DNA from: Syntrophaceticus sp050949745 | GTDB taxonomy: Bacteria > Bacillota > DSM-12270 > Thermacetogeniales > Thermacetogeniaceae | Direction of reading: 5' to 3' | DNA: 25,805 bases | Assembly (NCBI GenBank): GCA_050949745.1 | Contig: JBMNGF010000004.1 | Span: 1 to 25,805, forward strand | Shown: positions 1-7,136 of the stretch, in pieces | Numbering within the stretch: the stretch's first letter is position 1 | Layout: each line of letters begins with the position of its first letter | Program-made: the position numbers and the translations under genes | The notes under the pieces: generated by a model | Databases searched by the model: none | Told to the model about the DNA's origin: nothing | What the model saw: the letters and a program-made list of their open reading frames with translations, nothing else

Positions 1-873
1 ATCAACACCCAATTGCTCCAAAGATTCAGACATGGCCTGTATAAACAAATCGCCGCTGACATCTTTTCTATACCCTGCAGTAGACCTCACATCTGATATC
101 GGACTTATCTTGTTCTTCATTATCTCTGCAGCATTTTCTATGTTTTGACGATTGATACTCCTACCGATCAAACTCTCTTCTGCTTCCCTGATCCTTAATA
201 CAGTAGGAGCCACTGATCCCATAACAATATGCACATCTGTAAACTTAGCCTCTGCGGCGTTAACCCCGATATGCACTGCACCATTGACGATAGATATAGC
301 CTGAGCCTTTCTTTTGCCAAGCTTAAAGAAAGACCCTGCACTGTTTTCGGCAGGCAGAGGAATGGATATGAATGTTAGCAGTTCATTGGAGCCTATTGAT
401 GTCTTACCTACACCAACATACAGCTCTTCTAAAGGCACCTTTCTTTCCTGCTCTGCACTTAATACTGTCGCTATTGCACCTAAAGCAACCAGAGCAGGAA
501 CGGTATCAGCCGCAGGGGAGGCATTACACACATTACCCCCTAAAGTTCCGCGATTTCGTATCTGTGTCGCCCCTACAGAAGCAGCTGCTTGAGCTAAAAT
601 GGGACAATATTTTTTCACTATATCGCTTTCAGCAAGTTCTGTTAATGTAGTAACTGCCCCAATTCTGATAAAACCATCTTTTTTACAGATACCCTTCAAG
701 CTTTCAACTTCTGAGATATCAATAATTATGTCAGGATCTATTTTATTATTTCTTAACTTGATAATTAGATCAGTACCACCTGCAATAACCGCTTTCTTTT
801 CATTTTCATTCTCGTTGAGAAAATCCAAAGCCTCCTGCAATCTATTCGGTTTAAGATATTTAATTTTTTTCAT
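1..873 (-). CDS. FAD-binding subunit of a xanthine dehydrogenase/CO dehydrogenase-family molybdenum hydroxylase, partial
   Basis: The minus frame from 873 stays open to the window edge (291 codons, no stop), so the C-terminus lies outside. The protein starts MKKIKYLKPNRLQEA and carries both FAD-binding signatures of the family: AGGTDL at residues 31-36, and ATQIRNRGTLGGN followed by ASPAAD at about 102-123. In known enzymes this medium subunit carries electrons between the Fe-S subunit and FAD, next to a large molybdopterin subunit; those partners would lie to the left of position 1. The ATG is preceded by AAAGGGGGAT about 8 bases upstream. A ModE-like DNA-binding gene lies directly upstream on the same strand, which fits a molybdenum enzyme locus. 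The substrate cannot be told from this subunit; xanthine, nicotinate, CO and aromatic substrates are all possible. Confidence 0.88.
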   Translation of the reverse strand, partial: MKKIKYLKPNRLQEALDFLNENENEKKAVIAGGTDLIIKLRNNKIDPDIIIDISEVESLKGICKKDGFIRIGAVTTLTELAESDIVKKYCPILAQAAASVGATQIRNRGTLGGNVCNASPAADTVPALVALGAIATVLSAEQERKVPLEELYVGVGKTSIGSNELLTFISIPLPAENSAGSFFKLGKRKAQAISIVNGAVHIGVNAAEAKFTDVHIVMGSVAPTVLRIREAEESLIGRSINRQNIENAAEIMKNKISPISDVRSTAGYRKDVSGDLFIQAMSESLEQLGVD

Positions 874-1028
874 CGATGTCGATCCCCCTTTCTTTCAGCA
901 CACTCAGCTGCTGTAAAACTAACTGACAATTCCCCTTAAACAGTTATTGGGCATATTAGACGAAAGCTTACATAATACGGTAGCTGCCACTACACATTTT
1001 TTAAAACCTTACTGTCTGAGTGGGCCCA

Positions 1029-1448
1029 TCACAGGAAACATCCCCTTGAATGGTCCCCCCGATTGGGCCAATCGTTGAAGTGCTTTTTAAAAAGTTCATC
1101 CAAAATTTCTTCCGCTTCCTTCATAAATAACCGGTACCTCTTAATCAGTTCCCTAGCTTCCGGAGTCAGGACAGCACCTCCCCCGGATACACCGCCGACT
1201 TGAGAATCGAGGAGCTTATAACCTAACCTCTTCTCTAGTCCCTTGATGAGCTTCCAGGCATGGCTGTAGGACATGCCCATCTCAGCAGCGGCTGCTCTTA
1301 GCGAGCCAAGTCTTTTAATTCTCAGCAAAATATCACAAGGACCCTGCCCGAAAACCTTACCTGTGGTTTCCAGCCAGATTTTATATTTTAATTTAAAGGG
1401 CATAGAGCTTTTATCCTGCATCAATAACGCCCGCTTTCTATAAAACAA
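1029..1448 (-). CDS. ModE-like winged-helix molybdenum-responsive regulator (N-terminal domain only)
   Basis: The product has at most 139 residues. The core LGSLRAAAAEMGMSYSHAW, then KLIKGLEKRLGY and the GGVSGGGAVLTPEARELI wing, is the LysR-like winged helix of ModE N-terminal domains. The C-terminal molbindin domains that bind molybdate in full ModE are absent, as in many short Firmicute homologues, so molybdate sensing is not shown. The first codon of the open frame is TTG (1448), 8 bases after the ridA stop, with GAGG upstream. The ATG at 1421 (codon 10) is an equally good start and gives 130 residues, leaving the DNA-binding domain intact. It is co-directional with ridA and with the molybdenum hydroxylase FAD subunit, the likely target locus. 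The regulatory target is inferred from position only. Confidence 0.8.
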   Translation of the reverse strand: MFYRKRALLMQDKSSMPFKLKYKIWLETTGKVFGQGPCDILLRIKRLGSLRAAAAEMGMSYSHAWKLIKGLEKRLGYKLLDSQVGGVSGGGAVLTPEARELIKRYRLFMKEAEEILDELFKKHFNDWPNRGDHSRGCFL

Positions 1449-1456
1449 AAGGATAT

Positions 1457-1918
1457 TTATTCCTCAATCTCAACAATCATCTCTACTTCCACCGGCACAT
1501 TCAAAGGCAGTGATGCAACACCTACAGCTGAACGGGCATGACTGCCCTTCTCCCCAAAAACTTCTACCAGAAAATCAGATGTTCCATTGACCACTTTAGG
1601 CTGCTCACTAAAATTTGGATCACTGGCCACATAACCGACAACTTTCACTATCCGCTTGACCTTATCCAATGACCCTATTTGCTGCTTGATCACAGCCAGT
1701 GAATTGATAGCAGCAGCCTTTGCCGCCTCACAGGCATCCTCTAAAGAAACTTCCTTCCCCACCTTGCCCCTATACTTTAACTCCCCGTCAACCGTACAGA
1801 GCTGACCGGAAAGAAAAAGCAAGTTTCCACTCCGTACCGCTGGAACATATGAGGCTACAGGCTTTGGCACATCAGGTAAGATAACACCAATTTCAGCCAG
1901 ACGACTTTCGATTTTCAA
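1457..1918 (-). CDS. RidA/YjgF-family protein (YjgF-endoribonuclease-like subfamily)
   Basis: The product has 153 residues, the length of the longer RidA subfamily rather than the roughly 128 of classical RidA. The signature HARSAVGVASLPLNVPVEVE near the C-terminus includes the conserved arginine that binds the carboxylate of imine/enamine substrates in RidA. LLFLSGQL near residue 33 is the usual N-terminal strand. RidA proteins hydrolyse reactive enamine/imine intermediates made by PLP enzymes; members of this longer subfamily are poorly characterised, so deaminase activity is not assured. The start is TTG (1918), with an excellent ribosome site, AAGGAAGTGATC, about 5 bases upstream. It sits in a minus-strand run after a DUF3048 lipoprotein and 8 bases before the ModE-like gene, so it is probably co-transcribed with the latter. 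Confidence 0.85.
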   Translation of the reverse strand: MKIESRLAEIGVILPDVPKPVASYVPAVRSGNLLFLSGQLCTVDGELKYRGKVGKEVSLEDACEAAKAAAINSLAVIKQQIGSLDKVKRIVKVVGYVASDPNFSEQPKVVNGTSDFLVEVFGEKGSHARSAVGVASLPLNVPVEVEMIVEIEE

Positions 1919-1976
1919 CTTTGATCACTTCCTTATTGCTTTCAGCTTTATAAGAAAAGTTCGCCATTAAAACCAC

Positions 1977-2975
1977 TTAAACCTTCTCTATCTGTGTCCC
2001 CGGACGCAACAGCTGGATCCAGGTGTTGCCCCTGGCAAAAATAACCTCCTGGCCATCTGCATCAAAAAAGCGTGTAGGGGAATCCATCGAGTCCTTCTGC
2101 CAGCTGCCCTGCTGATATTGACCGGCCAGAAAATATTCTGCACTGCCACTGCCGATTACCTGAATATCGATACAGCCAGTACCATCATTTCTGTCCTGAT
2201 GAGAAGCATACTGGAGCACTACATTGGTTACCGCGATCTGTTCCCCACTTTCCCTATCACTGTGGGGCGAACCATTGATATAGCGCAGATAGTTCTTTTC
2301 CCCCTCTGAAAACTCATAGGTTACTTGATACCCGCTCCTATAGCTGAAAGAGAATTTATTTATATCAGCATCATCCTGACTGGGATCCTCAAACTGCCAG
2401 TGGGGTTGGAGTCCCGCCTCTTTCCCTGATGCAGCTTCCTCAACATTCAGATAAACATTATGGGGCGCATTTCTGCTATTGTCTCGCCAATATTCTCCAC
2501 CATTCTGGAATTGGTCAAGGTCTTTGATCCCCCAACTCTTGATATTAGAAACAGCATCCTTTGAGCCACCTACATGTGCATAAATAGCGTCCCATTCCTT
2601 ACAGATCTGCAGATAATAGCTTCGGGCACTGCGCACAGGCCCTACCACAGATGGTTGATCTCCGGCAAAAAGCGCCATAAATCTGGTGATCCTGGCTTCT
2701 GCCTCCATCTCATAGACAACACCTGCCTCCCCCAAACCGGTCTGGGGTCTGGCAGCATCGAGATTATCCACCATAACTGCAACCAAGGAACCAACTGTTT
2801 GCACCTTTCTGCCTGTTAAGGGGTCATCTATTCCTGATTCTTCAGCCGTTTCCCCATTAGGATCTGCAGTCGAATCTTGTGAATCATTCAAAGAACACCC
2901 ACACAGCATAATCGTCAGCAGAACAGCTAAACAGGCAATAAGCAAAAAGGAGGCTCCATCCCTTATTTTTACCAT
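1977..2975 (-). CDS. DUF3048 (YerB-type) lipoprotein
   Basis: The product has 332 residues. Residues 1-27 form a lipoprotein signal: positive MVKIRDG, a hydrophobic stretch, and the lipobox LCGC with the acylated Cys at about 27. The core has the DUF3048 features: LTGRKV, then VAVMVDNLDAARPQTGL, YEMEAEARITRFMALF and VVGPVRSARSYYLQ, followed by a C-terminal domain ending GNTWIQLLRPGTQIEKV. YerB-like proteins are anchored outside the membrane and their biochemical function is unknown, although they recur in spore-forming Bacillota. The ATG has AAGGAG 10 bases upstream. A possible sigma-A promoter lies at 3024-3053. The gene is divergent from the SASP gene and upstream of ridA on the same strand (58-base gap), so read-through is possible. 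Confidence 0.86.
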   Translation of the reverse strand: MVKIRDGASFLLIACLAVLLTIMLCGCSLNDSQDSTADPNGETAEESGIDDPLTGRKVQTVGSLVAVMVDNLDAARPQTGLGEAGVVYEMEAEARITRFMALFAGDQPSVVGPVRSARSYYLQICKEWDAIYAHVGGSKDAVSNIKSWGIKDLDQFQNGGEYWRDNSRNAPHNVYLNVEEAASGKEAGLQPHWQFEDPSQDDADINKFSFSYRSGYQVTYEFSEGEKNYLRYINGSPHSDRESGEQIAVTNVVLQYASHQDRNDGTGCIDIQVIGSGSAEYFLAGQYQQGSWQKDSMDSPTRFFDADGQEVIFARGNTWIQLLRPGTQIEKV

Positions 2976-3023
2976 AACAATTAATCTCCTTTCCTCTTCA
3001 TTAGAAGGAAGAGTTGCAAAAAG

Positions 3024-3053
3024 ATCTTATCATTACATTATATATACAGTCAA
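3024..3053 (-). promoter_or_regulatory. Possible sigma-A promoter of the DUF3048 gene
   Basis: Read on the minus strand, TTGACT (3053-3048) and TAAGAT (3029-3024) are separated by 18 bases, about 50 bases upstream of the ATG. The -35 matches consensus at 5 of 6 and the -10 at 4 of 6. A TATAAT-like AT-rich stretch inside the spacer makes the exact -10 uncertain. Confidence 0.45.
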
Positions 3054-3070
3054 TTCATATAGAGCTAATA

Positions 3071-3152
3071 TACAGGGAATGCTAACTTCATTTCTTGCCT
3101 GCGAATATAACCGCCATCCGGATATGAATTCAATTTACAGGGAATACTAACT
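3071..3152 (+). repeat. Pair of 17-bp direct repeats in the DUF3048/SASP divergent region
   Basis: TACAGGGAATGCTAACT (3071-3087) recurs as TACAGGGAATACTAACT (3136-3152), one mismatch in 17, with start-to-start spacing of 65 bases. AATTCATAT (about 3052-3060) and ATATGAATT (about 3122-3130) form an inverted pair around the first copy. The placement between two divergent starts suggests binding sites for a shared regulator. Whether they belong to a sporulation sigma promoter could not be shown. Confidence 0.6.
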
Positions 3153-3226
3153 AAAAATTATTTGTAGCTGTAATAAACAATTATATTTTCTCACTTTCAG
3201 AAAAACTACACTAAGGGGTGATGAGT

Positions 3227-3454
3227 GTGGCAACAAAAAAATCTCCACAAGAAAAGAAAAAGAAAAAAAAGAAACCGGGACCAAATGATAAGCTAAAGTG
3301 GGAAACCGCCCGCGAACTGGGTCTTGACGATGACCTGGCTAGATCAGGAGACAGTCTCTCAGTTCGTGAGGCAGGTAAAATCGGAGGCCAAATGGTGAAA
3401 AAAATGATCCAAGCCGGCCAAAAAGCGCTTAGAGAGGAACCCCCGGGAGAATAA
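3227..3454 (+). CDS. Alpha/beta-type small acid-soluble spore protein with a lysine-rich N-terminal tail
   Basis: The C-terminal part, KLKWETARELGL then SLSVREAGKIGGQMVKKMI, matches the two conserved blocks of alpha/beta SASPs: the KWExAxELG region containing the site recognised by the germination protease, and the EAGKIGGxMVKKMI DNA-contact helix. These proteins coat spore DNA and force it into an A-like, UV-resistant form. Start choice: AAGGGGTGAT at 3213-3222 matches the 16S anti-SD and points to the GTG at 3227 (75 residues). The GTG at 3218 and ATG at 3221 lie within or too close to that site. The N-terminus is unusual: a run of seven lysines inside a basic, proline-containing tail of about 20 residues, not found in typical 60-70 residue SASPs. 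It is monocistronic, with a terminator at 3580-3615. Confidence 0.82.
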   Translation: MATKKSPQEKKKKKKKPGPNDKLKWETARELGLDDDLARSGDSLSVREAGKIGGQMVKKMIQAGQKALREEPPGE

Positions 3455-3579
3455 TTAAATTAGAACCCATATCATCGAAGACTTTGGCAAGGATAAATAT
3501 GATGACCCACTCTTCATAGCTGATGCAGGTAAGAATGAGGATGAGATCGGCTAATACTAATAAATGTTAAGTGACACCA

Positions 3580-3615
3580 GGCGATGGCCATAAAAAAGCG
3601 GCTATCGCCTTTTTT
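3580..3615 (+). terminator. Rho-independent terminator of the SASP gene
   Basis: GGCGATGGCC (3580-3589) pairs with GGCTATCGCC (3600-3609), ten pairs including one G-T wobble, with a 10-base A-rich loop, followed by TTTTTT (3610-3615). It separates the SASP unit from the downstream nfeD-slipin genes. Confidence 0.85.
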
Positions 3616-3702
3616 ATTACCAGTGGAATACAATGAAAGGTATGCACCGAAATGTGTAGAATATAAGTATAATGATCAGAATATAAAGAAGGGGTAAGTG
3701 GT

Positions 3703-5025
3703 ATGAAGAAATTTATCACTTTCAGCAGCGTTTTAATCATTTCCTTTATCATAGTTTTCGGCGCACTGGTGCCCCAAGCCCAAACAGCACCTGCCGATAA
3801 ACCGGTAGTCGTGGCCAGCTATGAAGGCCCTGTGGTGCCTGTTACAGCTGATTACTGTGCGCGGGTTATTAAGCATGCTGAAAACATAGATGCTGCAGCA
3901 TGTGTGATCGAACTGAGCACCCCAGGGGGACTTTATTCTACAACCCAGGAACTGGTGAGTGCTATTCTCAATGCTCACGTACCAGTAATTGTCTATGTTT
4001 CTCCTGCCGGGGGATGGGCAGGATCTGCAGGAACATTTATCACAATTTCCTCACATGTAGCCGCTATGGCCCCAGGCAGCCGAATTGGAGCAGCACACCC
4101 GGTATCTATCGGCCAGGAAAATCAACAGGAGGATGTCTCCAGCCAAAAGATCGCTGAAGATGCAGCAGCCTGGGTACGTTCCTTAGCCCAGATGAGGGGA
4201 AGAAATGCTGAAGCCGCAGAACTGGCGGTGCTGGAAAGCAAATCCTACTCTGACACCGAGGCTCTTAAGTTGGACCTGGTCGACCTCAGCGCAAAAGATC
4301 TTGAGGATCTGCTGCAGAAGATCGATGGGCAAATAGTAACTTTAAACAGCGGCAAAGAGGTGCAGCTGGAGACCCAAGATGCCCCTCTGGTGAGAGTTCC
4401 CTTGAATTCCATTGAAAAAATTCTTCTTGACATCAGCAATCCTGACCTGGCATACATTTTGATGACCATAGGTATGGCCGGGATCATGGTAGAAATTTAT
4501 AGCCCAGGTTTGATTTTCCCAGGAGTTGTAGGGGCTATTTCACTTTTGTTAGGACTTTATTCACTGGGCACACTAAATGCATACTGGGGAGGAGTTCTAT
4601 TGATTATCTTAGCTTTCGCACTGTTTGTCGCTGAGGCCTTTATATCCAGCCATGGACTTTTAGGTGCAGGAGGGATTGTTTCCTTTGTCAGTGGTTCACT
4701 GCTTCTTTTCAGTGGCGGCCCCCCTGGAATAGGGATTAACATCGGCCTGATCGTTACCACAACACTAATACTCACCGCACTGGTGGTGTTGCTCGTTATA
4801 GCTATTGTCAGGGGTCAAAAGAGAGCAATAACAACAGGCAACCAGTTTCTCATAGGAAAGGAGGCAGTGGTACGGACAGACCTACAGCCGGAAGGAATGG
4901 TATTCGTAGCTGGTGAATTATGGAGAGCAGTTGCTGCGGATGAAACTATTAAAGCAGGGGAAAGGGTGATCATCACCGAAATCGATGGGCTAAGGTTGAA
5001 AGTGAAGCGACTCGAACTAGTATAA
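3703..5025 (+). CDS. nfeD: NfeD-family membrane-bound ClpP-class serine protease (long form)
   Basis: The product has 440 residues, the long NfeD1b type. A signal peptide or TM segment covers residues 5-28, followed by an extracytoplasmic ClpP/SppA-like protease domain (about 33-215), several TM helices (about 250-370) and a C-terminal OB-fold NfeD domain (about 380-440). The protease dyad is visible: Ser108 in GGWAGSAGTF and Lys149 in SSQKI. The spacing of 41 equals that of the archaeal enzyme PH1510 (Ser97/Lys138), whose known substrate is the C-terminus of the partner stomatin. The next gene is a slipin, so this is the classic NfeD-stomatin pair, thought to control membrane protein quality or microdomains. 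The start is ATG with AAGGGGT 8 bases upstream. No convincing -35 was found; TATAAT at 3668-3673 is a possible -10. Confidence 0.92.
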   Translation: MKKFITFSSVLIISFIIVFGALVPQAQTAPADKPVVVASYEGPVVPVTADYCARVIKHAENIDAAACVIELSTPGGLYSTTQELVSAILNAHVPVIVYVSPAGGWAGSAGTFITISSHVAAMAPGSRIGAAHPVSIGQENQQEDVSSQKIAEDAAAWVRSLAQMRGRNAEAAELAVLESKSYSDTEALKLDLVDLSAKDLEDLLQKIDGQIVTLNSGKEVQLETQDAPLVRVPLNSIEKILLDISNPDLAYILMTIGMAGIMVEIYSPGLIFPGVVGAISLLLGLYSLGTLNAYWGGVLLIILAFALFVAEAFISSHGLLGAGGIVSFVSGSLLLFSGGPPGIGINIGLIVTTTLILTALVVLLVIAIVRGQKRAITTGNQFLIGKEAVVRTDLQPEGMVFVAGELWRAVAADETIKAGERVIITEIDGLRLKVKRLELV

Positions 5026-5076
5026 TCTGAGCAACTGCCGAATAAAAGGGCAGCTATCTAATAACAATTTATAATG

Positions 5077-5122
5077 AAAGGAGGGAATCCCGGAAGTAGA
5101 AGGACTTTCGGGGAAAAACATG
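5077..5122 (+). promoter_or_regulatory. Slipin leader: strong SD separated from the start codon by a stem-loop
   Basis: The only strong Shine-Dalgarno, AAAGGAGG (5077-5084), lies about 35 bases before the ATG (5120), too far for direct use. Between them CCCGGAAGT (5089-5097) pairs with ACTTTCGGG (5104-5112), nine pairs with one G-T wobble and a six-base loop. Folding this stem leaves about 9-10 unpaired bases between the SD and the ATG, a normal spacing. No in-frame ATG, GTG or TTG exists closer to the SD. The alternative is use of the weak GGGG (5110-5113), most of which the stem would hide. Confidence 0.6.
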
Positions 5123-5893
5123 TCAGGTTATTTTCTTTTGTTTATACTAATCATCATGATTCTTGCATCAGCGATCAAGATTGTACAGGAATATGAACGG
5201 GGTGTAATCTTCCGTCTCGGACGCTGTGTAGGAGCAAGAGGGCCTGGTCTCATATTACTGATTCCCGGTATTGAGCGTATGCAAAAAGTCGATCTGCGTG
5301 TAGTCACCATGGATGTGCCAACTCAAGAGGTCATCACCAAAGACAACGTTACAGTAAAGGTTAATGCTGTAGTCTACTTCAGACCTGTTAACCCTATGGA
5401 TTCCGTAATTAATGTATATGATTACATTAAGGCTACTTCCCAGCTCTCTCAGACAACTCTCAGGAGTGTCTTAGGCCAGTCCGATCTTGATGAGCTGCTT
5501 TCACAGAGAGACTCCATCAATCAGCGTCTGCAGCATATCATCGATGAGGGCACAGAGCCTTGGGGAATTAAGGTCAGCACTGTAGAGGTCAAAGATGTGG
5601 AACTGCCACCCAACATGCAGCGGGCAATGGCAGCACAAGCTGAGGCTGAACGTGAACGGAGAGCCAAAATTATCAATGCCGACGGAGAGTTTCAGGCATC
5701 AAAAACCCTGGCCGCTGCAGGTGATGTCATCTCCCAAAACCCAACAACACTTCAGCTTCGCTATCTACAAACATTGAAGGAAATTGGAGTTAACCAGTCC
5801 AGCACTATTGTCTTCCCGCTTCCTATTGATTTTGTCAAACCATTCTTAGAAATGGCAACACTGCCCAATGATAAGGATGAGGAAAAAGAATAA
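5120..5893 (+). CDS. Slipin, SPFH/stomatin-family membrane protein
   Basis: The product has 257 residues. An N-terminal membrane segment (residues 4-19) is followed by the stomatin signature VQEYERGVIFRLGR and GPGLILLIPGIERMQKVDLR. The SPFH core includes VITKDNVTVKVNAVVYFRP and TLRSVLGQSDLDELLSQRD. An Ala/Glu/Arg-rich coiled coil, AAQAEAERERRAKIINADGE, precedes a C-terminal LPIDFVKPF segment typical of slipins cleaved by NfeD proteases. Slipins oligomerise on the inner face of the membrane and organise microdomains. It is the direct partner of the upstream NfeD (94-base gap) and probably co-transcribed. The ATG at 5120 is the only in-frame start; its ribosome site seems to depend on a leader hairpin. 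Two hairpins downstream probably end the transcript. Confidence 0.93.
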   Translation: MSGYFLLFILIIMILASAIKIVQEYERGVIFRLGRCVGARGPGLILLIPGIERMQKVDLRVVTMDVPTQEVITKDNVTVKVNAVVYFRPVNPMDSVINVYDYIKATSQLSQTTLRSVLGQSDLDELLSQRDSINQRLQHIIDEGTEPWGIKVSTVEVKDVELPPNMQRAMAAQAEAERERRAKIINADGEFQASKTLAAAGDVISQNPTTLQLRYLQTLKEIGVNQSSTIVFPLPIDFVKPFLEMATLPNDKDEEKE

Positions 5894-5914
5894 AATTAGC
5901 ACCAAGAGCGCCAA

Positions 5915-5955
5915 AAGCGGCTGTCCCAATTACTTTACCGGGACAGCCGCTTCTT
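5915..5955 (+). terminator. Strong hairpin after the slipin gene
   Basis: AAGCGGCTGTCCC (5915-5927) is perfectly complementary to GGGACAGCCGCTT (5940-5952), 13 pairs, with a 12-base loop. Only a short T-rich tail (TTCTT) follows, so termination may be partial; a second hairpin with a better T-run follows at once. Confidence 0.7.
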
Positions 5956-5964
5956 ATGCAACGG

Positions 5965-6000
5965 TATGCAACGGGGACAGTTCCTGTTGCATACTTTTTT
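5965..6000 (+). terminator. Second terminator hairpin containing the CGGGGACAG element
   Basis: TATGCAAC (5965-5972) pairs with GTTGCATA (5986-5993). The inner GGGGA/TTCCT extends the stem through wobble pairs to about 13, with a CAG loop, followed by C and TTTTTT (5995-6000). ATGCAACGG is also present in tandem just upstream. The core CGGGGACAG recurs at 10557-10549 (minus strand) and 21515-21523, so this terminator may derive from a dispersed REP-like element. Confidence 0.7.
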
Positions 6001-6212
6001 GCCTTTAACATAACTAATTTTTTGCTCCAAACCTTCCATCTTAAATATTGCCCCCTCCCCCACAAAACTCTTATTGGATGAGATAGCAGGAATTTGTTGC
6101 ATAGCTGCTGAATAGTAATTAATGGATCAGAATTAGTCTGGAGAGAACTGGTCGGTATTTGATCTAAGTGATCTGCTCATAATATTTAAGTGAACCTGAA
6201 GGAGGTGTTCTT
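6001..6212. other. Intergenic stretch before sppA with no identified gene
   Basis: After the two terminators this stretch is AT-rich, with no open frame, RNA gene or repeat that I can support. It must hold the sppA promoter, but no convincing -35/-10 pair was found. The only clear signal is the ribosome site GAAGGAGGTG at about 6198-6207, serving the TTG at 6213. Confidence 0.6.
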
Positions 6213-7124
6213 TTGGATTCCAAAAAGGCGGGGCATCGCTATCGTCGCATTGTAGGCATAGTGCTTACACTGATCGCGGTAGCATTTGCAGCTAATCGTA
6301 CCCCGGACGGTGGAAGGACTAGCCTCTACTGGATCCGACAAAATTGCGGTGATCAATCTAACAGGAACCATTGCCTTCAGTCAAGGCTCCTCTCTCCTGG
6401 AAGCTTCCGGCACAAGTGCGACGATGGATGATTTAGAAAGGGCAGAAGAAGGACCCCTCTCTGCAGGCGGTGGTCCTAAGGATCGATTCTCCGGGAGGGA
6501 GCGCCGCCGCATCCCACGAACTCTATGAACCAGGTTATGCGCCTCAAAGAGTCTGGGAAAATAGTTGTTGCATCTTTTGGCGAAACCGCCGCCTCAGGAG
6601 GCTATTATGTGGGAGCAGCTGCAGATAAGATCGTTGCCCTGCCCTCTACACTGACAGGCAGTATCGGTGTCATTTCCGTAGTACCTAATCTAGAGGAACT
6701 CTATAAAATGATCGGCTATGAAGAGTATGTCTTCAAAAGCGGCCCCCATAAGGATATGCTGTCAGCATCTCGCCCTATTACAGCAGAGGAAGAGGAAATA
6801 ATGCAGGATATCACCAATGATATCTATGATCAGTTTCTCGACGCTGTAGTTGAAGGGCGCGGGCTTCCCAAAGAAAAAGTGCGCCAACTTGCAGATGGAA
6901 GGGTCTATAGCGGAAACCAAGCCAAAGAGGTCGGGTTGGTAGATGAATTAGGTGGACAGAGAGAAGCTATCGAACTGGCCGCCAAGCTGGCAGGTATAGA
7001 AGGGGAACCGGAGGTTGTGGAATACAGTCGTACACCAGGTGTTTTCGACATTTTGAGAAATGTCCAGCTCTTTACTCCAAACCCTTTTGACTCACTGCCT
7101 ACTTATACAACAATAAAATATTAG
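6213..7124 (+). pseudogene. sppA: Signal peptide peptidase SppA, broken by three +1 frameshifts
   Basis: Joining three frames rebuilds a full SppA of about 300 residues. The first piece has the N-terminal anchor RRIVGIVLTLIAVAFAA. The second has ASTGSDKIAVINLTGTIAF up to DDLERAEE. The third carries LQAVVLRIDSPGGSAAASHE. The last runs from QVMRLKESGK to the stop at 7124. The breaks lie at about 6312 (extra G), 6451 (extra G) and 6530 (extra C); each restores the frame if one base of a two-base run is removed. The catalytic pair is intact: Ser (codon 6594) in TAASGGYY and Lys (codon 6750) in SGPHKD, 52 residues apart as in B. subtilis SppA (Ser147/Lys199). The family cleaves residual signal peptides and membrane fragments. 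The start is TTG after GAAGGAGGTG. This is either a recent pseudogene or sequence error; the last 199 residues could still be translated from an internal start at 6525. Confidence 0.88.
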
Positions 7125-7136
7125 GGAGAGAGAATT

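Noticed and set aside
3462..3554. Open stretch of 30 codons after the SASP gene ending GKNEDEIG
   Set aside because: No start codon or ribosome site and no recognisable family; may be a remnant but cannot be supported.
3633..3660. TGAAAG followed by a TGTA-like box before nfeD as a SigW-type promoter
   Set aside because: Both boxes deviate from TGAAAC and CGTA and the spacer is wrong; not distinguishable from chance.
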